From assembly GCF_000152865.1 (NCBI RefSeq), contig NZ_CH672390.1:2459468-2523467 (forward strand): 64,000 bases of DNA. Direction: 5' to 3'. A program made the translations under genes and the position numbers. Shown here piece after piece: positions 20,269-28,389 of the stretch (positions are counted from its first letter, which is position 1; every line of letters begins with the position of its first letter). The notes beneath the pieces were generated by a model, which saw only the letters and a program-made list of their open reading frames with translations, was not told the DNA's origin and made no database searches. Source of the stretch: Erythrobacter sp. NAP1 (lineage in GTDB: Bacteria; Pseudomonadota; Alphaproteobacteria; Sphingomonadales; Sphingomonadaceae).

Positions 20269-20591
20269 CTGGTTCTCTAATCCCAAAACCTCTCGCAAAA
20301 CCATCCAGGGTTTTTGCGTGGATGTTCCCTTGGCCCGCTTGCCGCATGACAAGCCTCGTCTCTCGCGCGGCCTATAGGCAAGCAGCCAATTCCCCGCAAG
20401 CCGCTTTGCCAAACGCCGGTCGATTGCATGTCGAAAACCGCTCAAATACGGCGCATCAGCCTCATACTGCGCGAAAAAAGGCGCGCAACGTTAACCATTT
20501 GTTGACCATGATCCGTGAGGTCTGGGGGTGCACGGTCCGATTGGGGTTTACCTCAAAGGGGGAATGGGCCGGGGGTTAACGGGGAATTGAA
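20269..20591. other. 323-base divergent intergenic region (dksA / Sel1 gene)
   Basis: No convincing gene. It must hold the dksA promoter (minus) and the Sel1-gene promoter (plus). The only motif I can name is a CtrA-like box at 20491-20505. The last 60 bases are G-rich, with a TTAAC just before the Sel1 ribosome site. Confidence 0.6.
20491..20505 (+). promoter_or_regulatory. Possible CtrA-binding site
   Basis: TTAACCATTTGTTGA matches the CtrA consensus TTAA-N7-TTAA at seven of eight bases. It lies about 87 bases before the Sel1-repeat gene. A single near-match in AT-richer DNA is weak evidence. Confidence 0.3.
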
Positions 20592-20918
20592 ATGAAACTT
20601 GAAACGTTCAATGCAGGAGAAGCCCGGTCGCTTCAAAGCGGTGCGATCGATCTGACGATTGCTGGATTTTTAGCCGATGCAGCGGGTGGCGACATCGCCG
20701 CGCTCTTCAATCTCGGCGTATCCTATTCAACCGGCAGCAATGGGGTCGAATGCGACCTGGTCGAGGCACACAAGTGGTTCAACCTTGCAGCATCGCGCGG
20801 GCACGAAGAAGCCGGCTGGTGCCGCGCTGACGTCTCTGACGAAATGACCGCCCGCGAAATCGCCGAAGCTCAGCGCCGCGCGCGTCGCTGGCTGTCGGAA
20901 GAGCGCCGCGCCGCCTGA
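20592..20918 (+). CDS. Sel1-like repeat protein
   Basis: 108 residues with one and a half Sel1 repeats: 'GGDIAALFNLGVSYSTG' and 'DLVEAHKWFNLAASRGHEEA'. Such helix-turn-helix solenoids bind other proteins. No signal peptide is evident. A ribosome site (GGGGAA) precedes the ATG. It converges on the acyltransferase gene with only 11 bases between stops. Partner unknown. Confidence 0.82.
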   Translation: MKLETFNAGEARSLQSGAIDLTIAGFLADAAGGDIAALFNLGVSYSTGSNGVECDLVEAHKWFNLAASRGHEEAGWCRADVSDEMTAREIAEAQRRARRWLSEERRAA

Positions 20919-20929
20919 TTGCTGGGGGC

Positions 20930-22084
20930 TCAGTCCTCTTTTTTGAAGGGCGTGCGGCGATCGAGGAATACCTGATCGGTTGAAACGCCCTCTCGTTCTC
21001 TTTCGAGAAAGTCGGCAACCGCTGCGCGAAACCCTTCATCGGCCAGCCAATGCGCTGACAATGTCTTGACCGGCTCATATCCGCGCGCGAGTTTGTGCCC
21101 ACCCTGAGCGCCTGCTTCCACCCTTGGAAGCCCCCGCTCAATCGCGATGTCGATCGCCTGATAATAGCACAGCTCGAAATGCAGAAAGCGCACATCGCGC
21201 GTGCAGCCCCAGTATCGCCCGTAGATCGCATCGCTTCCCACAAAATTGAGCGCGCCTGCGATCGGTTCGTCATCCTCATATGCGAGGATGAGAACCATCT
21301 TTTCACCCATGCGTTCGCCCATCAGCGTGAAGGCCTCGCGCGTCAGATACGGTGTGCCCCACTTGCGCGCACCTGTGTCCTGATAGAACACCCAGAACGC
21401 GTCCCAGTGATGCGGCTTGATGTCGTCTCCGCTCAGACGCTCGATTTTCAGGCCATCCTGCGCCGCTGCGCGCTCTTTTCGTAGGTTCTTGCGTTTGCGC
21501 GAAGCAAGCGCGTCCAGAAAACCATCGAAGTTGTCGTAGTCGCGGTTGAGCCAGTGGAACTGAATGTCGCTCCTCATCAGCCAGCCGCCCGCCTCGAACA
21601 GCGAAACCTGATCCGGCTCAATGAATGTCGCATGGGCGCCGGACAGGCCGTTTTGTTCGCATACGACCTCCGCGCCTTTCAGCAGGTGCGGCGCGAATGC
21701 GTTGTCGGACAAGAGCAGCCGCGGTCCGTTCGCTGGCGTGAAGGGGGCCGCAATCTGCAGCTTGGGGTAGTAGTGCCGCCCCGCTCGGTGCAGCGCATCC
21801 GCCCAGGCGTGATCGAAAACATACTCGCCTTGGCTGTGCCCCTTAGCGTAGCTGGGCATTGCGGCCTTTAGGCGACCTTCAGCGTCGGTGACGACTATCG
21901 GCACGGGGTCCCAGCCGGTGCCCTCCCCCACGCTGCCCGAATCTTCGAGCGCGGTCAGGAATTCATGGCTGACAAACGGATTGCGAAAACCGCCGAGCGC
22001 GTTCCAATCCTCCGCCTCGAATTCCCGCACTCCGGGTGCGAGGCGGACAGTCAGTTCGCCGGGATCAGCCGCCTCTGCCGTCAC
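20930..22084 (-). CDS. FemAB-like GNAT acyltransferase (DUF482 family)
   Basis: 384 residues. The whole length matches the COG3146/DUF482 group: 'NPFVSHEFLTALEDSGSVG', 'SNVQFHWLNR'-type 'SDIQFHWLNRDYDNFDGFL', 'RKRKNLRKER' and 'GAQGGHKLARGYEP'. These are distant relatives of the FemAB peptidyltransferases and probably N-acylate an amine; the substrate is unknown. Its start overlaps the GDPD gene by 4 bases, placing it last in a five-gene minus-strand operon. Confidence 0.88.
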   Translation of the reverse strand: MTAEAADPGELTVRLAPGVREFEAEDWNALGGFRNPFVSHEFLTALEDSGSVGEGTGWDPVPIVVTDAEGRLKAAMPSYAKGHSQGEYVFDHAWADALHRAGRHYYPKLQIAAPFTPANGPRLLLSDNAFAPHLLKGAEVVCEQNGLSGAHATFIEPDQVSLFEAGGWLMRSDIQFHWLNRDYDNFDGFLDALASRKRKNLRKERAAAQDGLKIERLSGDDIKPHHWDAFWVFYQDTGARKWGTPYLTREAFTLMGERMGEKMVLILAYEDDEPIAGALNFVGSDAIYGRYWGCTRDVRFLHFELCYYQAIDIAIERGLPRVEAGAQGGHKLARGYEPVKTLSAHWLADEGFRAAVADFLEREREGVSTDQVFLDRRTPFKKED

Positions 22085-22809
22085 GCAAGCCCCTCGCCCT
22101 CGCTGATAAGGGCATCGACGTGCGCCAGGGCATGTTCGCGCAACTCAGCGCTGCGAACCGTCCAGCTTAGCAAGGGCCGCCCGCTCTCGCGCCACATGGA
22201 GGGGATCGCCGAGGGCAGGTCGCGGATGTCCATGGCGAGAAAATCGGGTGCGGCCGACTCGATAGCTCCCGACGCACGCCAGGCACCGAGAAAGCCGAGG
22301 TCGAGAGTGTCGGTGCAGACCAGCCCGCGCACGGTTTCCGGCGAGTTCGCGGCGAACCATTCGCCGACTTTGTAATCGAAGCTCATCACGGCATGTTCCC
22401 CGTCATAGTCTTTCAACATTTCGGCGGTGCACAGGCAGGTACGCTCCACGTCGTATTCTGGCCGCGATTTGATCTCGATCAGCAGCGGCACCTTGCCTGC
22501 GACTTCTTCGAGCAACCTAGACAGGCGAAGCGGCCGTTCTTCGCTGTCCTGAAGGAACAAAGCTTCCAGTTCCTCAGCGCTGAAAACCTCGGTCAGGCCC
22601 GATCCATCCGTAAGCCTGCCCAGTTCCCAGTCGTGAAAAACCATGGGCTGCTTGTCGAGAGTGCGCTGGATGTCGCACTCGATCCCCATGCCCGCAGCCA
22701 TCGCAGCTCTGGCCGCGGCAAGCGAGTTTTCGGGCACACCGGGTGAGTGCAACCCGCGATGGGCGTATTCCCACTTGGTCAGCCAGTCGGGCGCGTTGCG
22801 CCGGGTCAT
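22081..22809 (-). CDS. Glycerophosphodiester phosphodiesterase
   Basis: Hydrolyses deacylated phospholipids to glycerol-3-phosphate and an alcohol. The 242-residue TIM-barrel protein has 'YAHRGLHSPGVPENSLAA' (catalytic His), 'GIECDIQRTLDKQPMVFHDWELGRLT' (metal ligands and second His) and 'PLLIEIKS'. No signal peptide, so cytosolic. It overlaps both the acyltransferase (downstream) and RidA (upstream) by 4 bases each. Confidence 0.93.
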   Translation of the reverse strand: MTRRNAPDWLTKWEYAHRGLHSPGVPENSLAAARAAMAAGMGIECDIQRTLDKQPMVFHDWELGRLTDGSGLTEVFSAEELEALFLQDSEERPLRLSRLLEEVAGKVPLLIEIKSRPEYDVERTCLCTAEMLKDYDGEHAVMSFDYKVGEWFAANSPETVRGLVCTDTLDLGFLGAWRASGAIESAAPDFLAMDIRDLPSAIPSMWRESGRPLLSWTVRSAELREHALAHVDALISEGEGLA

Positions 22810-23261
22810 TGCGCGATGGCGATGACAGCATCCACCTCGACAGCAGCACCCAGCGGCAGGACCGGCACGCCCACAGCCGCGCGTGCATGGCGCCCCTTTT
22901 CGCCGAAGACCTCGAACATCAGGTCCGATGCGCCATTTGCGACCTTGGGCTGATCGGTGAATTCGCCAGTCGAGTTAACGAAAGCGCCAAGCTTTACGAC
23001 CCGCTCGACCTTTTCAAGCAATCCAGCTGCCTTGAGCTGCGCAAGGATCATCAATCCGCATGCTCTTGCAGCCTCCATCCCGCCTTCTAGGTCGACATCT
23101 TCGCCCAATCTTCCGGTAACGACCTTGCCATCTACAAAGGGGAGCTGGCCGGAGATGTGCACGAAGCCCCCCTGCTCCACGAGCGGAACATAGCTCGCAA
23201 CAGGCGCAGCGGCAGCGGGAAGGTCGATGCCGAGTTCGGCAAGGCGTGCTTCGATAGACAT
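22806..23261 (-). CDS. RidA/YjgF family protein
   Basis: 151 residues of the RidA fold, longer than the 128-residue classical enamine deaminase and similar to the YjgF-like subgroup with 'GGFVHISGQLPFVDGKVV' and 'NGASDLMFEVFGEKGRHARAAVG'. The conserved arginine in 'HARAA' is present. Classical RidA hydrolyses reactive 2-aminoacrylate; this subgroup's substrate is uncertain. The start at 23261 lies 4 bases from the HAD stop; a longer frame to 23363 is inside the HAD gene. Confidence 0.9.
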   Translation of the reverse strand: MSIEARLAELGIDLPAAAAPVASYVPLVEQGGFVHISGQLPFVDGKVVTGRLGEDVDLEGGMEAARACGLMILAQLKAAGLLEKVERVVKLGAFVNSTGEFTDQPKVANGASDLMFEVFGEKGRHARAAVGVPVLPLGAAVEVDAVIAIAQ

Positions 23262-23265
23262 GAAT

Positions 23266-23886
23266 TTACTTCTCCAATTGTGCCTTGAGCCAAGGGAGCG
23301 CGTCGGACCAGACGTCGATCCGGGCATCGGCGTGTCCAGCCTCGTGCGCGCAGTCAATGCCATCGGCGATCATAGGCTCGCCGCAAAAATGCAAGCGAAC
23401 GACGTCCGGCGCCGTTTCTTTCACCGACCGGTGATGCTGCGCCAGATCGTCGATGAACATCGCGCGGCTGGGTGCATATTCTTCGATGATCTTTTGAAGC
23501 GCCGGGCCCTTTGGCCCCTGGTTGGTGAAGACCTTGGCGTGAAGTCCGTGAGCAGCAAGTTGCTCTGCGCGCTTGTCGCGGCGGAAATCCACGAGATTGG
23601 TGAGGATCACGACATCGGCATGCTCGTTCAGCTCATTCAGCGCATCGACCGCGCCTGCGATTGGCAATTGCCGCTCCATTTCTGTGTCGAAGAAACCGCC
23701 AAGCATACGCCAAACCTCGGAGGCTTCGAGCACCTTGCCGGTTTCCTGCCAGCTCAAAGCCTCGCCAAAATTACCACCGACGAGGTCGAAATTGACGCCC
23801 TGGGTTTCCTCAAGCCATTCCTTGAAGTGTGCGACCATGTGCAGGATGACTTCGTCGCAATCGCTGATGACGAGTGGGCGGCTCAT
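23266..23886 (-). CDS. HAD superfamily hydrolase
   Basis: 206 residues with HAD motif I 'VISDCDEVIL' (DxD), motif II 'VVILTNL', a lysine in 'NQGPKGPAL' and motif IV 'AMFIDDLAQ'. Probable phosphatase; substrate unknown. It overlaps the upstream DUF3572 gene by 4 bases (ATGA-type), and RidA follows after 4 bases. Confidence 0.88.
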   Translation of the reverse strand: MSRPLVISDCDEVILHMVAHFKEWLEETQGVNFDLVGGNFGEALSWQETGKVLEASEVWRMLGGFFDTEMERQLPIAGAVDALNELNEHADVVILTNLVDFRRDKRAEQLAAHGLHAKVFTNQGPKGPALQKIIEEYAPSRAMFIDDLAQHHRSVKETAPDVVRLHFCGEPMIADGIDCAHEAGHADARIDVWSDALPWLKAQLEK

Positions 23887-24158
23887 GCTGCGAGCTCCTT
23901 TCTGGCAGCCACCAGCTCTTCGGGCGTCACCGCCAGAGCTTCGGCAGCACGCACGAGATCGGGCTCGTGATTGGCGAGGAAATCCAGCGCGGATGAAAGC
24001 ACCTGATTGTCGCCGAGGCCCGCTCTAAGAGCGTCAGGGTCCAACCCGGTCAGCGCCAGATAACGTTCTGCACGATCAGTGTCCTGCATTAGCCAGCCGA
24101 TCGCTGCGAGAGCGAGCGTCGCGGCACGCTGCGGGCCATGCGCCGGCCCGCGATCCAT
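23883..24158 (-). CDS. DUF3572 family protein
   Basis: 91 residues, helical: 'ALAAIGWLMQDTDRAERYLALTGLDPDALR' and 'SALDFLANHEPDLVRAAEALAVTPE' are typical of DUF3572, an alphaproteobacterial family often encoded next to divK. Function unknown. It is the first gene of the minus-strand operon and is divergent from divK. Confidence 0.85.
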   Translation of the reverse strand: MDRGPAHGPQRAATLALAAIGWLMQDTDRAERYLALTGLDPDALRAGLGDNQVLSSALDFLANHEPDLVRAAEALAVTPEELVAARKELAA

Positions 24159-24241
24159 TTGCGTTTCAGTAGAGAGAGGGATTGTGATGGCCTTCTTGCA
24201 GGGTTACGCTGATCTCTTAGATCAACCTTTGGGGCGCGGGT

Positions 24242-24610
24242 GTGACAAAGCGAGTTATGGTTGTCGAGGATAACGATCTCAACCGGAGATTGTTCTGCGA
24301 CGTGCTAAAAGCGAACGGTTTCGAGGTTGAACCTGTGGCCGAAGGCGAAAAAGTGCTCGAAACTGCACGAAGCGTTCAGCCTGATTTGATCATCATGGAT
24401 ATTCAGCTTCCGGGAATTTCGGGCATCGAACTCATCGCGCAGGCCAAGCAGGATAGCGGACTATCGGACATTCCGGTGCTTGCGGTTACCGCTTTTGCCG
24501 CGAAAGGCGATGAAGAGCGTATCCGCGCAGCCGGTGCCGCCAGCTATCTTGCGAAACCTGTGTCGATCATGCCGTTCATGAATGCAGTGAATGAGCTGCT
24601 GCCCACTTGA
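24242..24610 (+). CDS. divK: Single-domain response regulator, DivK-type
   Basis: 122-residue receiver with the acidic pocket 'VVEDN', phospho-acceptor D53 in 'DLIIMDIQLPG', a switch threonine in 'AVTAFAAKGD' and lysine in 'YLAKPVS'. It closely resembles Caulobacter DivK, which tunes DivJ/PleC/DivL and hence CtrA. It starts at GTG 24242. Placement next to a DUF3572 gene matches the alphaproteobacterial pattern. Assignment as the actual cell-cycle DivK is likely but is inference. Confidence 0.85.
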   Translation: MTKRVMVVEDNDLNRRLFCDVLKANGFEVEPVAEGEKVLETARSVQPDLIIMDIQLPGISGIELIAQAKQDSGLSDIPVLAVTAFAAKGDEERIRAAGAASYLAKPVSIMPFMNAVNELLPT

Positions 24611-24613
24611 CCA

Positions 24614-25195
24614 TCAAGAGGCGGTGATCGATTCGCCAAAATAGATCATCATCGTCACCGCCAGTCCGAACAGGAATATGCGGTAAGCCCATGTCAGAAA
24701 ACGGTATTTGCGGCGGTAAAGCACTTGGCCGTTTTGATGAATGTCCCTGAGCATCGTTCGGAACAGATCTTCGTCACATTCCAGCCGATCAAGTATCTCG
24801 TCCGACCACTCATCGGTTCCCATTGCCGCGAAATGCCCAAAGAATAACGGATTGAGCAGGTTAAGATCCTTCGGCGGTTTGCTGAGCGAGGGGATGACCG
24901 CGAAAACCGCGCTCAGCGATGACAGGAAGGCGGTCACCGCCAGCGAAACCGTCGACCAGCTCATCTCGGTTCCGATCAGCCGGGTCACAGCCAGCGAGAA
25001 CACGACAAAGGTCGCACCGATCAGGATCGAAGCCTTCTGGTCGGCCATCTGCGAAAGTGTCAGTGTGTTAATTTGCGAGGTGCGCAAAAGATGGATCGCA
25101 TGTGCGGAGAATTCGCGGTCCTTGGGCTCTGCATCTGCAGGCGCGGCCTTTACCGTACCTTCCTCAGTCCCTATGTCCGGCCCAACTTGTGCCAT
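24614..25195 (-). CDS. Pycsar-effector-like (PycTM/DUF5706-type) membrane protein
   Basis: 193 residues from ATG 25195. An amphipathic 'HLLRTSQINTLTLSQMADQKA' leads into helix 1 (about 55-74), helix 2 (about 82-104) and a C-terminal helix (about 166-188). This layout and the Q-M-A-D-x-K-A entry motif match proteins annotated as Pycsar-system effector family. In true Pycsar systems such proteins depolarise the membrane after a pyrimidine cyclase makes cCMP or cUMP. No cyclase is encoded nearby, so a defence role is only a hypothesis. The longer frame to 25939 runs antisense through acp and spt and is rejected. Confidence 0.7.
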   Translation of the reverse strand: MAQVGPDIGTEEGTVKAAPADAEPKDREFSAHAIHLLRTSQINTLTLSQMADQKASILIGATFVVFSLAVTRLIGTEMSWSTVSLAVTAFLSSLSAVFAVIPSLSKPPKDLNLLNPLFFGHFAAMGTDEWSDEILDRLECDEDLFRTMLRDIHQNGQVLYRRKYRFLTWAYRIFLFGLAVTMMIYFGESITAS

Positions 25196-25330
25196 TCCCC
25201 ACACTTTCCCCAATTGCAGGGACAAGGTGTGCCACCGGCGCGAAAGCTTGACAAGCTTGGCCTCTCCACGCTTTGCAAGGCCACCTGAGACCTGCAAAGC
25301 CTCAAGATTTGCGAAAGAGCGATATTCACG

Positions 25331-25573
25331 ATGACCGAAGCCGAAGTTGATGAACGCATCCGCGCGCTGATCGAACCCTTTAACAAGAAGGGCGTGACGA
25401 TCACGAATGACACGACTTTCGCAAACGATCTGGAATTCGACAGCCTCACGGTGATGGACTTCGTCGCCGAGATCGAGGACGAATTCGACATCATCATCAG
25501 CATGAACCAGCAGGCCGAGATCGAGACTTACGGCCAGCTCGTCACAGCCGTGCACAAGCTGCAAGGCAGCTAA
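25331..25573 (+). CDS. Acyl carrier protein of the sphingolipid locus
   Basis: 80 residues with the phosphopantetheine attachment motif 'EFDSLTVMDF' (Ser38). It precedes the serine palmitoyltransferase gene by 12 bases, an arrangement known from Sphingomonas and Caulobacter, where this specialised ACP presents the acyl chain to SPT. It is clearly not the housekeeping AcpP, because no fatty-acid genes are adjacent. Confidence 0.9.
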   Translation: MTEAEVDERIRALIEPFNKKGVTITNDTTFANDLEFDSLTVMDFVAEIEDEFDIIISMNQQAEIETYGQLVTAVHKLQGS

Positions 25574-25585
25574 GAAGAGACCCCC

Positions 25586-26821
25586 ATGACCGACAGCGCA
25601 ACCCAGACCAAGACGCCGGGCGCGGACCTGTTCGCCAAGTTCGATCCGATCATCCAGACCCGCGAGACCCTTCTCGCAAGCGGCGTGGAAGACCCGTTCA
25701 ATCTGGTGATGGAAAAGGTGCTCTCGCCGACCCGCGCAATCTGTAACGGGCGCGATACGATCCTGCTCGGCACCTACAATTACATGGGCATGACCTTTGA
25801 TCCGGACGTGCTCGATGCCGGCCGCGATGCGTTGACCGAATTCGGCTCGGGCACGACGGGTAGCCGGGTCCTTAATGGCACGTATCAGGGTCACAAGGAG
25901 TGCGAGGACGCGCTCAAGGAATTTTACGCGATGGACCACGCGATGGTCTTCTCAACCGGCTATCAGGCGAACCTCGGGATCATCTCGACGCTGGCTGGCA
26001 AAGGCGATTATATCGTCCTCGACATCGACAGCCACGCATCGATCTATGATGGCTGCGCGATGGGCAATGCGGAGATCGTGCCGTTCCGCCACAACGACAT
26101 CGAAGCGATGGAAAAGCGCTTGAAGCGCATTCCTGAAGGCGCGGGCATTCTGGTGGTGCTCGAAGGTGTCTACTCGATGCTCGGCGATGTCGCGCCGCTC
26201 AAGGAAATGGTCGCTATCGCCAAAAATTACGGCGCGATGGTGCTGGTCGACGAAGCGCACTCGATGGGCTTCATCGGCGAGAACGGTCGCGGCGTTTGCG
26301 AGGAACAGGGCGTCATCGAAGATGTCGATTTCATCATCGGCACCTTTTCCAAGAGCGTCGGCACTGTCGGCGGCTTCTGCGTCTCCAATCATCCCAAGTT
26401 CGACATCTTGCGGCTCGTCTGCCGTCCGTATGTCTTCACCGCCAGCCTGCCGCCGAGCGTCGTTGCAACCGCTGCCACATCGATCCGCAAGCTGATGCAC
26501 GGCGCGAACAAGCGCGCGCATCTGTGGGAGAATTCGAAGCGCCTGCATGCAGGGCTTACCGAGCTTGGTTTCGAAATCGGCACCGATGAGCCGCAGAGCG
26601 CGATTGTCGCGGTGATCATGCCCGACCTCGAACGCGGTGCTGCAATGTGGGAAGCGCTCTTGAAAGAGGGCCTCTACGTCAACCTCGCCCGTCCTCCTGC
26701 AACGCCTGCGAACATGACGCTGCTGCGGTGTTCGCTGTGCGCCGAGCACTCATCGGAAGAGGTCGAAACGATCCTCTCGATGTTCGAGCGTGCTGGAAAG
26801 GCTGTCGGGATTATCTCCTGA
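25586..26821 (+). CDS. spt: Serine palmitoyltransferase
   Basis: A PLP enzyme that condenses serine with a long acyl thioester to 3-ketosphinganine, the first step of sphingolipid synthesis. The 411-residue protein has the stacking histidine H150 in 'DSHAS', 'VDEAHSMG' (D222, H225) and the Schiff-base lysine K256 in 'TFSKSVGT'. It is highly similar, as I recall it, to the soluble homodimeric Sphingomonas enzyme, and it is coupled to the ACP gene. Its stop overlaps the 3' end of the convergent aquaporin gene by 11 bases. Confidence 0.95.
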   Translation: MTDSATQTKTPGADLFAKFDPIIQTRETLLASGVEDPFNLVMEKVLSPTRAICNGRDTILLGTYNYMGMTFDPDVLDAGRDALTEFGSGTTGSRVLNGTYQGHKECEDALKEFYAMDHAMVFSTGYQANLGIISTLAGKGDYIVLDIDSHASIYDGCAMGNAEIVPFRHNDIEAMEKRLKRIPEGAGILVVLEGVYSMLGDVAPLKEMVAIAKNYGAMVLVDEAHSMGFIGENGRGVCEEQGVIEDVDFIIGTFSKSVGTVGGFCVSNHPKFDILRLVCRPYVFTASLPPSVVATAATSIRKLMHGANKRAHLWENSKRLHAGLTELGFEIGTDEPQSAIVAVIMPDLERGAAMWEALLKEGLYVNLARPPATPANMTLLRCSLCAEHSSEEVETILSMFERAGKAVGIIS

Positions 26822-27422
26822 CGTTCCTCGGCGCGAGCCAGGCGGCGAGCGCGACTGCAACCCCTGCCCCGGCGAATTGCGCGGCAATGAAAAGCGGCAC
26901 ATCGACCGGCGCGATGCCTGCAAAGGTGTCCGATAGAGATCGCACCACGGTGATCGCCGGGTTCGCAAAGCTGGTCGATGAGGTGAACCAGTAAGCGCTG
27001 GTGATGTAGAGCCCGACCGTCGCCGGGATAGCGCTCGGTCGGAGCCTGACGAGCAACAGGATCGTCAGCACAAGGCCGAAGGTCGCAACGAACTCCCCAG
27101 TCCACTGCCCGATCCCGGCCCTCGCCTTTGTCGAGAACTGAAAGACTGGCAGATCGAACATGAGGTGCGCGGCAAAAGCCCCGATTGCACCGCCGACGAT
27201 CTGGGCGGACACGAATGCCGCCGCCATCTTCGCGCTGATTTCGCGCCGAATGAGAAATGCAAAAGTCACCGCCGGATTGAAATGAGCGCCCGAAATCGGG
27301 CCGAGCACGGCGATCAGCACATAGAGGATCGCACCTGTTGCCACGGTGTTCGCAAGCAAGGCGATTGCGACGTTCCCGCCAGCGAGCGTCTCAGCCATGA
27401 TCCCTGAGCCGATCACGGCCAC
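26811..27422 (-). CDS. Aquaporin/MIP family channel, 5' part apparently frameshifted
   Basis: 203 residues from GTG 27422. Both NPA boxes are present ('FNPAVTF' and 'ANPAITV'), each in a half-helix of the MIP fold, so it is a water/glycerol-type channel gene. The open frame begins in the middle of the first membrane helix ('VAVIGSGIMAE'); the missing start of that helix is readable just upstream in another frame (27423-27499). Either a base was lost and the gene is broken, or the sequence has an error, or a shortened channel is made. It converges on spt with an 11-base overlap. Confidence 0.8.
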   Translation of the reverse strand: MAVIGSGIMAETLAGGNVAIALLANTVATGAILYVLIAVLGPISGAHFNPAVTFAFLIRREISAKMAAAFVSAQIVGGAIGAFAAHLMFDLPVFQFSTKARAGIGQWTGEFVATFGLVLTILLLVRLRPSAIPATVGLYITSAYWFTSSTSFANPAITVVRSLSDTFAGIAPVDVPLFIAAQFAGAGVAVALAAWLAPRNVRR

Positions 27423-27499
27423 GAATAGGAAGAAGCTCCGCTCCCGGCAGCCTCGGAGACGACTTTCTGAGCGGCTCCGGGGCGGAAATTCTCAATCAC
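27423..27499 (-). other. Displaced N-terminus of the aquaporin gene
   Basis: GTG at 27499 overlaps the YqaA-type stop (GTGA) and opens a frame 'VIENFRPGAAQKVVSEAAGS' that stops at about 27413. The family expects a start like 'xxEAxGTxxLxxxVxGSGIMAE', which is obtained by changing frame near 27435-27445. One missing base would fuse the two halves. Confidence 0.65.
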
Positions 27500-28152
27500 T
27501 GTTGCTGCGCCGGTTCTTCTATTGCGGCAGCGCAAACGTCCTCGTCGCCTGCCTCGTCATCACCTCCGCCAAGCTGAGTGATCGCAAGGAAACCGCCTAC
27601 CACAAGCAGCACGAAGACCGTCGTTACAGTGCCAAGATACTCATCGATGATCCGCTTGATCGGGCGTCCGAAGATCTGGAACAGGATGCCGACCGTCACA
27701 AAGATCAGCGCCCTTCCCGCAAGGCTTGCGATGAGGAAAGGCACCAGGTCCATCGCCAGGAATCCGGCGGTGATGGTCAGCAGTTTGAACGGGACAGGCG
27801 TCGCCGCTGCAATTGTCACCGCGTAAGCGCCGTATTCGTCGAACGTGCACTTGGCTGCGGGCAGGCTGTCGATAAGGCCGATCATCGTCAGCAGCGGGAC
27901 ACCCACCGAATCGTAGAGCAGGTATCCAATCGCGTAGCCAAACAAGCCGCCAGCGACCGATGCCAGCGTTGCGATGATAGAGAACCGGAGCGCCTTCTTT
28001 GGCTCGGCAAGACACATGAGGCCCAGCAGGGGATGCGGCGGGATCGGGAAAAAACTGGCTTCGATGAAGCAGAAGAAGGCCAGCCACCAAACCGCATGCG
28101 GGTGCGCGGCCTTGTCCATTGTCCAGTTGTAGAGAGCGCGCAGCCAAGCCAC
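27496..28152 (-). CDS. YqaA/DedA-type VTT-domain membrane protein
   Basis: 218 residues, multi-pass. 'FIEASFFPIPPHPLLGLMCLAEPKKA' and 'GYAIGYLLYDSVG' match the YqaA branch of the SNARE-associated (VTT/DedA) family, and 'AAATPVPFKLLTITAGFLAMDLVPFL' carries the re-entrant loop motif. DedA proteins act as lipid flippases or scramblases; the role of YqaA is not established. It is the first gene of a minus-strand pair with aquaporin and is divergent from the GTA cluster. Confidence 0.88.
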   Translation of the reverse strand: MAWLRALYNWTMDKAAHPHAVWWLAFFCFIEASFFPIPPHPLLGLMCLAEPKKALRFSIIATLASVAGGLFGYAIGYLLYDSVGVPLLTMIGLIDSLPAAKCTFDEYGAYAVTIAAATPVPFKLLTITAGFLAMDLVPFLIASLAGRALIFVTVGILFQIFGRPIKRIIDEYLGTVTTVFVLLVVGGFLAITQLGGGDDEAGDEDVCAAAIEEPAQQQ

Positions 28153-28247
28153 CGAAGGAAGTCCTTATCTGTTTTCTGGCGCGGGGGGTTAAGGCACAGC
28201 CCTCACCCGTGCAACTCAATTTGTTATAACCCATTTGGTTATTTATC

Positions 28248-28276
28248 TTGACATCGTCACGCTCTTTGGTTAGGTA
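28248..28276 (+). promoter_or_regulatory. Candidate promoter of the GTA-like cluster
   Basis: TTGACA (28248-28253), a 17-base spacer and TAGGTA (28271-28276). The -35 is perfect and the -10 weak, as expected for an activated promoter. A GTTATAAC palindrome at 28223-28230 lies just upstream. The leader to the first gene would be about 105 bases. Confidence 0.4.
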
Positions 28277-28389
28277 GGTGAAGGATCAAAAATCTGTGAT
28301 TCGCTTCCGGGCCAACCGGGACGCGCAGCTGGCGGCTCTTTCATTCGAAAGGGTCGCCTTTTCTTTTCCGGTAATCCGAAAGGCTGCTC

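Noticed and set aside
24614..25939. 441-codon frame extending the Pycsar-like gene through acp and spt
   Set aside because: Only the last 193 codons carry hydrophobic helices and family motifs; the rest is antisense to acp and spt.
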